NCBI RefSeq assembly: GCF_900111015.1
Contig: NZ_FOFS01000013.1
Coordinates: 62,001-126,000 of the forward strand
Length of the DNA: 64,000 nt
Reading direction: 5' to 3'
From: Solimonas aquatica
GTDB taxonomy: Bacteria > Pseudomonadota > Gammaproteobacteria > Nevskiales > Nevskiaceae
Shown: positions 54,132 through 64,000 of the stretch, piece after piece
How positions within the stretch are numbered: the first letter of the stretch is position 1
Layout of the letters: every line of letters begins with the position of its first letter
Made by a program: the position numbers and the translations under genes
The notes under the pieces: model-generated
Seen by the model: only the letters and a program-made list of their open reading frames with translations
Told to the model about the DNA's origin: nothing
Databases searched by the model: none

Positions 54132-54157
54132 CCCGCCCGCGCAGCTTTGCTGATGCC

Positions 54158-55393
54158 CTACGGCAGCGCCACCCACTGCGCGGTTTCGCCCGCCTGCACG
54201 GCGCGGCCGGGCGCGATGCGCACCAGGGCGCTGGCCTGGGCCATGTTGCTGAGCATGTGCGAGGCCTGGCGCGGCAGCGGCGTGAGTTGCGCGCGGCCGG
54301 TCTCGTCCAGCGCCAGGCGCATGCGCAGCAGCTGCTCGCGGCTGTCGGCGCGCAGCTGCGCGGTCAGCACGCCGGCGCGCCAGCACGGCCGCTCGCCCGC
54401 GCCCAGCGCCGCCAGCACCTCGGCGACATGCACCTGCAGGCAGGCCAGCACCGCGCCCGGATTGCCGGGCAGGCCCATGATCACCTTCTGCGCGCCGGCC
54501 TCCTCGCGCAGGCCGAAGTACAGGGGCTTGCCGGGCTTCTGCGCCACCTGCCAGAAAATCTCTTTCACGCCCAGTGCCACCGACACCGGCCGCACCAGAT
54601 CGTAATCGCCCACCGACACGCCGCCGGTGGTGATGACCAGGTCCGCCTCGTCCAGGGCCTCGCGCAGCGCCGCATGCAGCTCCTCGCGGGTGTCGGCCAC
54701 CAGGCGGCACTCCGGCAGCGCATAGCCGCGCTCGGCAAACCAGCTGCGCGTGAGCGGGCCGTTGGCGTCGAACACCTGCGCGCCGCCAGCCGGCGCGCTG
54801 CTGATTTCATCGCCGGTGATCAGCACGCGGACGCGCGGCGCGCGATACGCCGCCACCTCGCCGACGCCGGCCATGGCCAGCGCCGCGATGAGCCCCGAAT
54901 GCAGACGCTGTCCGGCGCTGGCAACCCTGGCGCCGGCGCGCAGCTCCTCGCCACGCGGCCGGATATCGGTGCCCGCCGGCAGCGCCGCGGCGAGCAGCAT
55001 GTGCTGACCGTCGCGATGCACGATTTCCTGACGCGCGATGGTGTCGGCGCCCTCGGGCACACGGCCGCCGGTGAAGATGCGCATGGCCTCGCCCGGCGCC
55101 AGCGGCGCCGCCGCTTCGACGCCGGCGCGCACCTCAGCCACCACCGGCAGACGCGCGGGCTGCGCGGCGCTGGCCGCCTGCGTGTCCGCGCTGCGCAGCG
55201 CGTAACCGTCCACCGCGCTCTGCGTGAACATCGGCAGATCGACCTGCGCAAACACCTCCTGCGCCAGCATCTGGCCGCGCAGCACATCGGGCGCGGCGCG
55301 CTGCACGGGCAGCGGCCGCAGCTGGCGGTGGTACTGCGCGATGGCCTCGTCCAGCGCCAGCAGCACGCCGTGACCGCAGTCGGATTCGCTCAT
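54158..55393 (-). CDS. moeA: Molybdopterin molybdenumtransferase MoeA
   Basis: A 411-residue enzyme inserting molybdate into adenylylated molybdopterin. Visible motifs: SAVDGYALR near 59-67, the active-site GVSVGDYDLV (about 276-285) and GLPGNPGAVL (about 328-337), in the usual MoeA order. Four-domain length is normal. Downstream of the moaC-moaB fusion gene with 12 bases between, so co-transcribed. Confidence 0.95.
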   Translation of the reverse strand: MSESDCGHGVLLALDEAIAQYHRQLRPLPVQRAAPDVLRGQMLAQEVFAQVDLPMFTQSAVDGYALRSADTQAASAAQPARLPVVAEVRAGVEAAAPLAPGEAMRIFTGGRVPEGADTIARQEIVHRDGQHMLLAAALPAGTDIRPRGEELRAGARVASAGQRLHSGLIAALAMAGVGEVAAYRAPRVRVLITGDEISSAPAGGAQVFDANGPLTRSWFAERGYALPECRLVADTREELHAALREALDEADLVITTGGVSVGDYDLVRPVSVALGVKEIFWQVAQKPGKPLYFGLREEAGAQKVIMGLPGNPGAVLACLQVHVAEVLAALGAGERPCWRAGVLTAQLRADSREQLLRMRLALDETGRAQLTPLPRQASHMLSNMAQASALVRIAPGRAVQAGETAQWVALP

Positions 55394-55405
55394 GGCGGAG
55401 AAGAC

Positions 55406-56323
55406 CTATTTGCCCAGCGTCAGATCGCGGCGCACCGCGAACACATGCACCAGCGCCGGCAGAATCGCGGCCATCGACTCGCGCGCGCCGCCGCGGCTGC
55501 CGGGCAGCGTCACCAGCAGCGTGTTGTCCGCGCAAAACCCGGCGACGCCGCGCGACAAGGCCGCATACGGCGTGCGCCGCTGACCGAAGCTGCGCGCGGC
55601 TTCCATCAGGCCCGGCAGCTCGCGCTGGATCAGCGGCCGCAGCACGTCCACGGTGAGATCGCGCTTGCCCAGGCCGGTGCCGCCCAGGGTGATGATCAGC
55701 GCGTTGCCGGCGCGCAAGGCTTCGACGCGCGCGCGCAGCTGCTCGCCGTCATCCGGCAGCAGCTCGTAATGCAGGGGCGCAAAGCCCGCCTGCCGGAGTT
55801 CCTGTTCCACGCCGCGCCCGGCTTCGTCCGGCTTGCGTCCGGCGAGAATCGCATCGGAAATCACCAGCAGCGCGGCCGGCACCGCACGCGGCAGCTGGCG
55901 CACGAAATGCGATTTGCCGCCGAGCTTTTCATCCAGCTTGCAGCTGCGGATGCACAGCTCGGCGGGCTCGCAGTAGGGCTTGAGCATGTCGTAGATGGTC
56001 AGCACCGCGATGCTGGCGGCGGTCAGCGCTTCCATCTCCACGCCGGTGGCGGCGATGGTCTCCACCGTGGCGATGGCGCGCACGCAGTCCGCTTCGATCT
56101 CAAACTCGACATCGGCGCGGTAGATGGGCAGCGGATGACAGAGCGGAATCAGCTCATCGGTGCGCTTGGCGGCGAGGATGCCGGCGACACGCGCGGTCTT
56201 CAGCGGATCGCCCTTCTCGGTCTGGCCCGTGCGCAGCATCTCCAGGCAGTGCGGCGGCGCCAGCAGCTCGGCGCTGGCGGTGGCACGGCGCTGGCTGTCG
56301 GGTTTGAGGCTGACGTCTTTCAT
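55406..56323 (-). CDS. moaCB: Bifunctional MoaC-MoaB fusion
   Basis: A 305-residue two-domain protein. The N-terminal part (1-~150) is MoaC, making cyclic pyranopterin monophosphate (ELIPLCHPLPI; GVEMEALTAAS). The C-terminal part (~150-305) is MoaB/MogA-like, with GGTGLGKRDLTVDVL, expected to adenylylate molybdopterin. Fusions of this kind are known in proteobacteria. It overlaps moaE by ATGA. moaA and moaD are not in this window. Confidence 0.93.
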   Translation of the reverse strand: MKDVSLKPDSQRRATASAELLAPPHCLEMLRTGQTEKGDPLKTARVAGILAAKRTDELIPLCHPLPIYRADVEFEIEADCVRAIATVETIAATGVEMEALTAASIAVLTIYDMLKPYCEPAELCIRSCKLDEKLGGKSHFVRQLPRAVPAALLVISDAILAGRKPDEAGRGVEQELRQAGFAPLHYELLPDDGEQLRARVEALRAGNALIITLGGTGLGKRDLTVDVLRPLIQRELPGLMEAARSFGQRRTPYAALSRGVAGFCADNTLLVTLPGSRGGARESMAAILPALVHVFAVRRDLTLGK

Positions 56324-56835
56324 GCGGGCGGCTTGCCGGGTGATGTCGTGGAGCGCGACGGCGGCGCCAGCGGCGCGCCATCCTCATCGCCGTCCTGGCG
56401 GATGCAGCAGCCTTCGACGAAGGCGCTGCTGCCATCGGCGTAGAACTCTTCCTTCCAGATCGGCACTTCATGCTTGACGCGGTCCACCGCCTCGCGACAG
56501 GCGGCGAAGGCTTCGGCGCGATGCGCGGCGCGGGCGATGGCGTAGATCGCGGTTTCGCCGATGGCGAGTTCACCGACGCGATGCAGCACGCGCACATAAG
56601 GCGCGCCATGCCTGGCCGCCACCGCCTGTTCGATCTCGCGGATCTGCTTTTCGGCCAGCGGCGCATAGGCGGTGTAGATCAGCCGCAGCACGCGCTTGCC
56701 TTCATGGTGATTGCGCACGGTGCCGGCAAACAGCGCCATGCCGCCGCAATCGGCAAACACGCCCTCGGCCAGCAGGCCCTGCAGCTGCAGGCTCTGGTGC
56801 TGGATGCGCGGGAAGTCGGGAAGTTCGGAATTCAT
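56320..56835 (-). CDS. moaE: Molybdopterin synthase catalytic subunit MoaE
   Basis: A 171-residue MoaE: ALFAGTVRNHHEGKRV near the start, AHRAEAFAACREAVDRVKHEVPIWKEE with the catalytic lysines near the C-terminus. With MoaD it adds the dithiolene sulfurs to molybdopterin. The last ~25 residues (GEDGAPLAPPSRSTTSPGKPPA-type) are a low-complexity tail overlapping moaCB. First gene of the moaE-moaCB-moeA operon. Confidence 0.94.
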   Translation of the reverse strand: MNSELPDFPRIQHQSLQLQGLLAEGVFADCGGMALFAGTVRNHHEGKRVLRLIYTAYAPLAEKQIREIEQAVAARHGAPYVRVLHRVGELAIGETAIYAIARAAHRAEAFAACREAVDRVKHEVPIWKEEFYADGSSAFVEGCCIRQDGDEDGAPLAPPSRSTTSPGKPPA

Positions 56836-56879
56836 GAGCCCGGATTATGGCGCAAAGGCCCTATCCGGGCAGGCGCGCC

Positions 56880-58256
56880 TCAATGCCCTGCGATGGTCAT
56901 CTTCTCGATGAGCACCGAGCCGGTGCGGACATTGGCCAGCGCATCGACATCCTTGCCCACCGCCACCACGCCCTTGAACATCTCGCTCAGATGCCCGGCG
57001 ATGGTGAGCTCGTCCACGGGATAGGCGATCTCGCCGTTCTCCACCCAGAAGCCGGCCGCGCCGCGCGAGTAATCGCCGGTCACCAGATTGGCGCCGTGGC
57101 CCAGCAGCTCGGTGACCACCAGGCCTTCCTTCATCTCGCGCAGCAGCCCGGCGAAGTCCAGATCACCGTGACTGACGATGAGGTTGTACACGCCGCCGGC
57201 ATTGCCGGTGGTCTGCAGGCCGAGCTTGCGCGCCGAATAGCTGCCCAGCAGCCAGCCTTCGAGGCGACCGGCATCGACCAGGGTGCGCTCGCGCGTGGCC
57301 ACGCCTTCCTGATCCCAGGCGGCGCTGCCGGCGGCGCCGCGCAGATAAGGCTGCTGACGCAGGCTGACATGCGGCGCGAACACCGGCTGGCCCAGCGCAT
57401 CGAGCAGGAAGGTGGCCTTGCGATACAGCGCGCTGCCGGAAATCGCGCCGATGAAATGACTCCAGAAACCGCGCGCGATTTCCGGCGGCAGCAGCACCGG
57501 CGCGCTGCGCGTGGACAGCTTGCGCGCGTTCAGACGCGCCACCGCGCGCTCGCCGGCCTTGCGGCCGATGGCCTCGGGCGCGAGCAGGCGGCTGGCGTCG
57601 CGGGCATTGCTGTACCAGTAGTCGCGCTGCAGGTCCTCGCCCTCGCCCGCCACCACCGCGCAGCTCAGCGAGTGCTGGCTGCCGCTGCGCGCGGCGAAGA
57701 AACCGTGACTGTTGGCATAGGCCGAGACGCCGCGATGGCTGCTCACGCCGGCGCCTTCGCTGGTCTTGATGCGCGCATCCACGGCAAAGGCCGCGGCCTC
57801 GCAGGCGCGCGCCAGATCCACGGCCGCATCCGCACTCAGATCCCAGGGATGATCCAGATCCAGATCGGGAAACTCGCGCGCCATCAGCTCGGCATCGGCC
57901 AGGCCGTTGCAAGGGTCTTCACCGGTGGCGCGGGCGATGGCCAGGGCCGCGTCCACGGCGGCGTTCAAGCCTGCATCACTCCAGTCGCCGGTGGTGGCGC
58001 TGCCCTTGCGATGCCCCAGATACACGGTGAGGCCGAAGTCGCGGTCCTGCTGGAACTCCAGGCTCTCGATCTCGTTCTGACGCACGCTGACATTGAAACC
58101 GCGCGAGGCGGAGAGCGAAGCCTCGGCGGCACTGGCGCCGCCCTGGCGCGCCCGCGCCAGCGCGTGTTCGATGCGCTCGCGCAGCAGTGCAGGCTCGGGT
58201 AGCGGCGCTTCGCGGGTCTTGAGTTCGGCGTTCATCGTCTCGTGCTGTTCTGTCAT
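56880..58256 (-). CDS. pmbA: Metalloprotease PmbA (TldE)
   Basis: A 458-residue TldD/PmbA-family protein with typical C-terminal boxes (SGSALYRKATFLLDALGQPV; GAAGSAAWDQEGVATRERTLVDAG; GFWVENGEIAYPVDELTIAGHL). PmbA lacks the HExxH of its partner TldD, and so does this protein. The TldD/PmbA pair processes peptides such as microcin B17; tldD is not in the window. Start MTEQHETMNAELK; ATG seven codons on is possible. A MITE-like element ends 17 bases upstream of its start, so its promoter lies in or beyond that element. Confidence 0.93.
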   Translation of the reverse strand: MTEQHETMNAELKTREAPLPEPALLRERIEHALARARQGGASAAEASLSASRGFNVSVRQNEIESLEFQQDRDFGLTVYLGHRKGSATTGDWSDAGLNAAVDAALAIARATGEDPCNGLADAELMAREFPDLDLDHPWDLSADAAVDLARACEAAAFAVDARIKTSEGAGVSSHRGVSAYANSHGFFAARSGSQHSLSCAVVAGEGEDLQRDYWYSNARDASRLLAPEAIGRKAGERAVARLNARKLSTRSAPVLLPPEIARGFWSHFIGAISGSALYRKATFLLDALGQPVFAPHVSLRQQPYLRGAAGSAAWDQEGVATRERTLVDAGRLEGWLLGSYSARKLGLQTTGNAGGVYNLIVSHGDLDFAGLLREMKEGLVVTELLGHGANLVTGDYSRGAAGFWVENGEIAYPVDELTIAGHLSEMFKGVVAVGKDVDALANVRTGSVLIEKMTIAGH

Positions 58257-58273
58257 GTCTATCGAGGGTCTGC

Positions 58274-58548
58274 TGACATTCACTTTACCCGCTGCGACGG
58301 AGGTCGTTTTGCCGCAGGGCAAGGCGGCAGACGCGCCGCGTGGTGGTTCCAAGCCCGCGGCTGCCAACGCCGCACTGCGGCCCCAGTAGTCCACCTGGGG
58401 CCCCGTCCCTTCGGGTTGCGCCGCAAATCACGCCATGCGGCGTTGTGAAACTTGGCTTTGGCCCCGTCAATCGCTTTTGGGCCAAAGCCTGCGTTTCGCG
58501 CCTTGCCTGGCGTGATTTGCGGCAGCAACGCAGTGGGCAAAGTAAATG

Positions 58549-58551
<3 letters not shown>
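58274..58551. mobile_element. MITE-like element with nested inverted repeats
   Basis: The ends TGACATTCACTTTACCCGCT and (other strand) TGACATTTACTTTGCCCACT are alike at 20 of 23 bases counting the following GCG. Inside are two perfect nested inverted repeats: GCCGCAAATCACGCC at 58420/58509 (15 bp) and GGCTTTGGCCC at 58454/58479 (11 bp), plus a CCCCAG/CTGGGG hairpin. No protein is encoded. Its right terminal TGA is the murU stop codon and its left end is 17 bases from the pmbA start. Confidence 0.68.
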
Positions 58552-60248
<1,697 letters not shown>

Positions 60249-60366
60249 GGAAAATTCGTCGTCATGATCTTGCGAGGACGCCAGCCACGCGGGGCCGGCC
60301 CGGCGGCAAGCTTAACTGAAGCGCGGATGTGCCGCCGTTGCACTGTCGGCGAGCCTGCGCCGATAC

Positions 60367-62622
60367 TTGCGTCTTTCGCTCCACCCCCAGCCCTTCACCG
60401 CTTTGTCTTCCCTGCGACTGCTGCCACTGGCTTGTCCCGCGCTTGCGCTCCTGCTGGCGTCGACGGCGCTTGCGCAAAACACCCTGCCCACGCTGGGGCA
60501 GTACGGCAAGCGGCCGGAGGAAAAGATCAACGCCTCCTGCGCGCAGCTCAGTGATTCGCTGCCGCCGCTCACCGCCAGCGGCGATGACAAGGTTACGCTC
60601 ACCGCCGACCAGGTGGACCTGTCGCAGGATGGCCTGTCCAAGCTGCTGGGCGCGGTGAAGCTGCGCCGCGGCCTCACCGAGGTCAGCGCCAACCAGATCG
60701 ACTACGACAACAACCGCGAAGTCGCGATCATCAACAGCGAGTCGCTGTTTCGCAGCGAGATCCTGCTGGTGGATTCGCAGCAGGCGGAAATCAGCTTCGC
60801 CGACAAGAGCGGACTGTTCAAGGACAATGCCTTCACCCTGCTCTCGCATCCGGCGCGCGGCAATTCCCGGCGTCTGTGGCTGAGCGCGGACAAGACCGCG
60901 CGCCTTGCCGATGCGCGCTTCACCAGCTGCGCCCCCGGCAACGACAGCTGGTATCTGGAAGCCAGCCGCATCGACATCGACCAGGACAAGGGCGTGGGCA
61001 CCGCACGCAACGCGCAGCTGCGCTTCCAGGACGTGCCGATCTTCTACTCGCCCTGGCTGCAGTTCCCGGTGGACGATGCGCGCCACAGCGGCATGCTGTT
61101 TCCGGTGATCGCCGACACCAAGCGCACCGGCATCGACATCCGCACCCCGCTGTATCTGAATCTGGCGCCCAATTACGACCTGACGCTGACCCCGCGCTTC
61201 ATGTCCGACCGTGGCCTGGCGCTGAACAGCGCCGGTCGCTATCTGTTTCCGCGCGCCGAGGGCGATCTGGGCTATCAGGTCCTGAACCACGACCGCGCCA
61301 CCGACAGCCGCCGCGACTATCTCTACTGGAATCACGAGGAGCTGATCAGCCGGCGCCTGGCCCTGGAAACGCATTACGCCAACGTCAGCGATCCCACGTA
61401 TTTCGAAGACCTGGGCGGCACCATCGACCTGAGTTCGATCTCGTATCTGGAGCGCAGCGCCAGGCTCACCTATCAGGCCCCGGCCTCGTATTCGATCCAG
61501 GCCCTGGTGCAGGACTACCAGAAGATCGCCAGCAATCTGGTGGCCGGCGAGGAACCGTACCGGCGTCTGCCGCAGCTCGTCTTCAACGCGCAGACCCGCA
61601 ACAGCTACTACCACACGCGCGCCGGCTTCATCGGCGAGTTCAGCAATTTCACCCGCTCCAACTCCGTACAGGGTCTGCGCTACGACCTGGACCCGTACCT
61701 GAAGATGGAGCGCGACTCGGTGGCCTGGTACAGCAAGACCCAGCTCGATTACCGCTACACCGGCTATGCGCTGCACGACGCCACGGCCGGACAGCCGCAG
61801 AGCCCCAGCCGCACCCTGCCGGTGCTCAGCACCGAATACGGCCTGCGCTTCGAGCGCCAGCTCGCCGACGGCACGCCGCAGACCCTGCAGCCGCAGTTCT
61901 TCTATCTCTACGTGCCGTACCGCGACCAGAGCGAGCTGCCGGTGTTCGACAGCGGCGAGCCGGACTTCGACATCACGCAGCTGTTCGCGCGCAACCGCTT
62001 TTCCGGACTGGACCGCATTTCCGACGCCAACGAATTCGCGCTCGCCCTGACCGGCCGCCAGCTGGACATGAGCGACGGCAGCGTCAAGGCGGCAGTGACC
62101 CTGGGCCAGCTGTACCGCATCAGCGCGCCGCGCGTGAGCCTGCCCGGTGAATCGCCGCCCGACAGCGGCGCCACCGACTTCGTCGGCGGTCTGGACTACA
62201 AGCTTTCCGAGCACTGGGGCACGCGCCTGCAGACGCAGTGGTCGCCGGCCGATGCACGCTTCAGCCGCAATGCCGCAGCCCTGCGCTACACCGGCGACGG
62301 CAAGCAGCTGTTCCAGGCGACCTACCGGTATCGCAGCGGCAGCTTCGAGCAGACCGACCTGCTGGCGATCACGCCGCTGGCCTATGGCTTCAGCTTCTCC
62401 GGCCGCTGGCGCTACTCGCTGCGCGACCGCCAGAGCCTGGACACCTACTCCGCCCTGCGCTTCGACACCTGCTGCTGGGCCGTCGATTTTGCGTTCCGCC
62501 GCCACATCGTCGACTCCCAGGGCAATTTCGATAACGGCTACTACATCCAGCTCGAACTCAAGGGACTCGGCCAGCTCGGCTCGGGCTTCCCGAACCTTCG
62601 CGTCGACAACGATGTCTACTAA
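60367..62622 (+). CDS. lptD: LPS-assembly protein LptD
   Basis: A 751-residue outer-membrane protein inserting lipopolysaccharide with LptE. N-terminal periplasmic OstA domain (about 60-200) and a 26-strand barrel. The four conserved cysteines for the two inter-domain disulfides are present: Cys58, Cys188, and the adjacent pair Cys702-Cys703. Signal peptide ends ASTALA-Q. No ATG or GTG is available: TTG 60367 or TTG 60403 must be the start, with no clear ribosome-binding site. Followed by surA, its chaperone. Confidence 0.95.
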   Translation: MRLSLHPQPFTALSSLRLLPLACPALALLLASTALAQNTLPTLGQYGKRPEEKINASCAQLSDSLPPLTASGDDKVTLTADQVDLSQDGLSKLLGAVKLRRGLTEVSANQIDYDNNREVAIINSESLFRSEILLVDSQQAEISFADKSGLFKDNAFTLLSHPARGNSRRLWLSADKTARLADARFTSCAPGNDSWYLEASRIDIDQDKGVGTARNAQLRFQDVPIFYSPWLQFPVDDARHSGMLFPVIADTKRTGIDIRTPLYLNLAPNYDLTLTPRFMSDRGLALNSAGRYLFPRAEGDLGYQVLNHDRATDSRRDYLYWNHEELISRRLALETHYANVSDPTYFEDLGGTIDLSSISYLERSARLTYQAPASYSIQALVQDYQKIASNLVAGEEPYRRLPQLVFNAQTRNSYYHTRAGFIGEFSNFTRSNSVQGLRYDLDPYLKMERDSVAWYSKTQLDYRYTGYALHDATAGQPQSPSRTLPVLSTEYGLRFERQLADGTPQTLQPQFFYLYVPYRDQSELPVFDSGEPDFDITQLFARNRFSGLDRISDANEFALALTGRQLDMSDGSVKAAVTLGQLYRISAPRVSLPGESPPDSGATDFVGGLDYKLSEHWGTRLQTQWSPADARFSRNAAALRYTGDGKQLFQATYRYRSGSFEQTDLLAITPLAYGFSFSGRWRYSLRDRQSLDTYSALRFDTCCWAVDFAFRRHIVDSQGNFDNGYYIQLELKGLGQLGSGFPNLRVDNDVY

Positions 62623-62685
62623 GCCACCCGCCTTGCGCCATAATCCGCGCCTTTCCTGCCAGCCTTAACCCGGACTCACAAGCCT

Positions 62686-64000
62686 ATGATCCCGCTGCCG
62701 CGCCTGCCGTCCCGCCGCATCCTGGCCGCGCTGCTGATGCTGCTCGCCCCCTGTCTGGCCCTGGCCGCCGCCGCGCCCCTGGATCGCATCCTGGTGGTGG
62801 TCAACGACGGCGTGATTCTGCAGAGCGAGCTCGACGATGCCATGGCCAGTGCCCGCGAGCAGATCAGCCAGCGTGGCCTGGGCGCGCCGCCCGAGGCCGT
62901 GCTGCGCCAGCAGGTGCTGGAGCGCCTCATCCAGCAGCGCGTGCAGACCCAGCGCGCCCAGCAGGCCGGCATCCGCATCGACGACCGCGAACTCAACGAG
63001 GTGCTGACCCAGATCGCCAAGCAGAACGGCCTGTCGCTGTCCGGCTTTGCCGAGACCGTGCGCAAGAACGGCATGGACTATCTGGCGGTGCGCGAACAGA
63101 TTCGTGACGAAGTCACCATCCAGCGCCTGCGCAGCAAGGAAGTGGACAGCCATGTGGTGGTCACCGACCAGGACGTGGAAGGCTTCCTCAAATCCGAGGG
63201 CGGCAGCGGCAACAGCGAATACCGCCTCTCCGACATCCTGATCGCAGTGCCCGACGGCGCCAACCAGAGCCAGCGCGATCAGCTGCGCAAGAAAACCGAG
63301 GCGCTGATCAAGCGCGCCCGCGCCGGCGAAGACTTCGCGCAGCTGGCCATCGCCAACTCCAACGGCCAGCAGGCCCTGCAGGGCGGCGATCTGGACTGGC
63401 GCAAGGGCAGTGATCTGCCGGTGGCCTTCGCGCAGGCCGCCGCCAGACTGAAGAAGGGTGAGGTCAGCGACATCATCGAAACCGGCAGCGGTTATCACAT
63501 CCTCAAGCTCGCCGACAGCCGCGGCGGCGAGCAGCGCAAGACCGTCACCGAAACCCACGCCCGCCACATCCTCATTCAGAGCAATGCGATCCGCGACGAC
63601 GAGCAGTCGCGCCTGTTCGCGCGCGATCTGTATTCCCGCCTGCAGGCCGGCGAGGACTTCAACAAGCTCGCCAAGGAATTCTCCGACGACCCCGGCTCCA
63701 AGAACAGCGGCGGCGATCTGGGCTTCCAGCCGCCCGGCGTGTTCGTGCCGGAATTCCAGGCGCGCCTGGACGAACTCAAGCCCGGCGAAATCTCGCAGCC
63801 CTTCCACACCCAGTTCGGCTGGCATGTGGCCGGCGTGATCGAGCGCCGCGAGCGCGACGTCACCGACGACCAGCGCCGCGCCCGCGCCCGCACCGCCATC
63901 GGCAACCGCAAGGCTGGCGAGGAATACGACGTCTGGCTGCGCCGTCTGCGCAACGAGGCCTACGTCGAATTCCGCCTGCCCGAAGACGCCGCGGCTGCGG
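62686..64000 (+). CDS. surA: Periplasmic chaperone/prolyl isomerase SurA (partial, runs off end)
   Basis: The first 438 residues are visible. Signal sequence ends LALAAAA (about 30), then the SurA N-domain (33-~170, DRILVVVNDGVILQSELD), parvulin domain 1 (about 178-277, YRLSDILIAVPDG) and parvulin domain 2 (about 290-390, ARHILIQSN...FSDDPGSKNSGGDLGF), then the C-terminal helix. It escorts outer-membrane proteins, LptD among them, to the BAM complex. It starts 63 bases after lptD in the same direction. Only the last residues are missing. Confidence 0.96.
   Translation, partial: MIPLPRLPSRRILAALLMLLAPCLALAAAAPLDRILVVVNDGVILQSELDDAMASAREQISQRGLGAPPEAVLRQQVLERLIQQRVQTQRAQQAGIRIDDRELNEVLTQIAKQNGLSLSGFAETVRKNGMDYLAVREQIRDEVTIQRLRSKEVDSHVVVTDQDVEGFLKSEGGSGNSEYRLSDILIAVPDGANQSQRDQLRKKTEALIKRARAGEDFAQLAIANSNGQQALQGGDLDWRKGSDLPVAFAQAAARLKKGEVSDIIETGSGYHILKLADSRGGEQRKTVTETHARHILIQSNAIRDDEQSRLFARDLYSRLQAGEDFNKLAKEFSDDPGSKNSGGDLGFQPPGVFVPEFQARLDELKPGEISQPFHTQFGWHVAGVIERRERDVTDDQRRARARTAIGNRKAGEEYDVWLRRLRNEAYVEFRLPEDAAAA

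Noticed and set aside
52397-56443. Long plus-strand frames opposite argD/astC and the molybdenum cofactor genes
   Set aside because: Antisense shadows of genes with intact active sites; composition is His/Arg/Gln-rich without family pattern.

Overview
This 64 kb window is high-GC (roughly two thirds G+C by eye) chromosomal DNA of a Gram-negative gammaproteobacterium. The evidence is lptD-surA next to a divergent amgK-murU pair, a Lol-type lipoprotein set, a GspA/GspB secretion accessory pair, the arginine succinyltransferase (ast) pathway, and gammaproteobacterial intergenic palindromes. A Xanthomonadales/Nevskiales-like lineage is my inference; no rRNA or other species marker is present. There is no prophage, integrase, transposase gene or CRISPR array.

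Region by region. (1) 0.5-7.9 kb: a complete seven-gene Nit1C cluster (nitB-nitH order, minus strand; nitrilase, radical SAM, GNAT, AIR-synthase-like, small protein, flavoprotein), divergent from a MocR-type PLP-binding regulator. It is bracketed on both sides by a long palindromic repeat. (2) 8.7-14.5 kb: alanine dehydrogenase, then an operon-like run of di-heme peroxidase lipoprotein, porin, FMN-binding protein and PepSY-type membrane protein. (3) 14.5-19.8 kb: trehalose block (GH15 glucosidase divergent from a membrane-anchored, sensor-fused trehalose-6-phosphate synthase, then otsB) and an atypical CsoR/FrmR-family regulator. (4) 19.8-31.3 kb: divergent lipoprotein hydrolases, two tRNA-Arg genes, nhaA, a run of small stress-type genes (CsbD, YSC84, a 48-aa membrane protein), and assorted single enzymes and gene relics. 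(5) 31.6-36.6 kb: catabolic operon of Baeyer-Villiger monooxygenase, GMC oxidoreductase, acetoacetate-decarboxylase-like protein and acyl-CoA dehydrogenase.

(6) 37.4-54.1 kb: arginine theme. A polar amino-acid ABC transporter is divergent from an M20 hydrolase-astA-astD operon; astB and an argD/astC transaminase lie further on. No astE is present. Among them sit an exported LigE-type DNA ligase, lepB, a DUF2256/FeS-photolyase pair, elaA and gspAB. (7) 54.1-64 kb: molybdenum cofactor genes (moeA, moaC-moaB fusion, moaE), pmbA, the murU-amgK peptidoglycan-recycling pair and the outer-membrane biogenesis genes lptD and surA (surA runs off the end).

The non-coding layer is rich: four copies of a 0.35-0.76 kb palindromic repeat at 3' ends of transcription units, a second dispersed palindrome, and two MITE-like inverted-repeat elements. 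Each MITE-like element supplies the stop codon of its neighbour (lepB, murU). There is also a promoter-terminator arrangement in front of the argD/astC gene. Most genes belong to known families. The items most worth follow-up are the Nit1C cluster with its MocR regulator and operator candidates, the sensor-fused OtsA, the CsoR-family protein with changed ligands, and the repeat elements.
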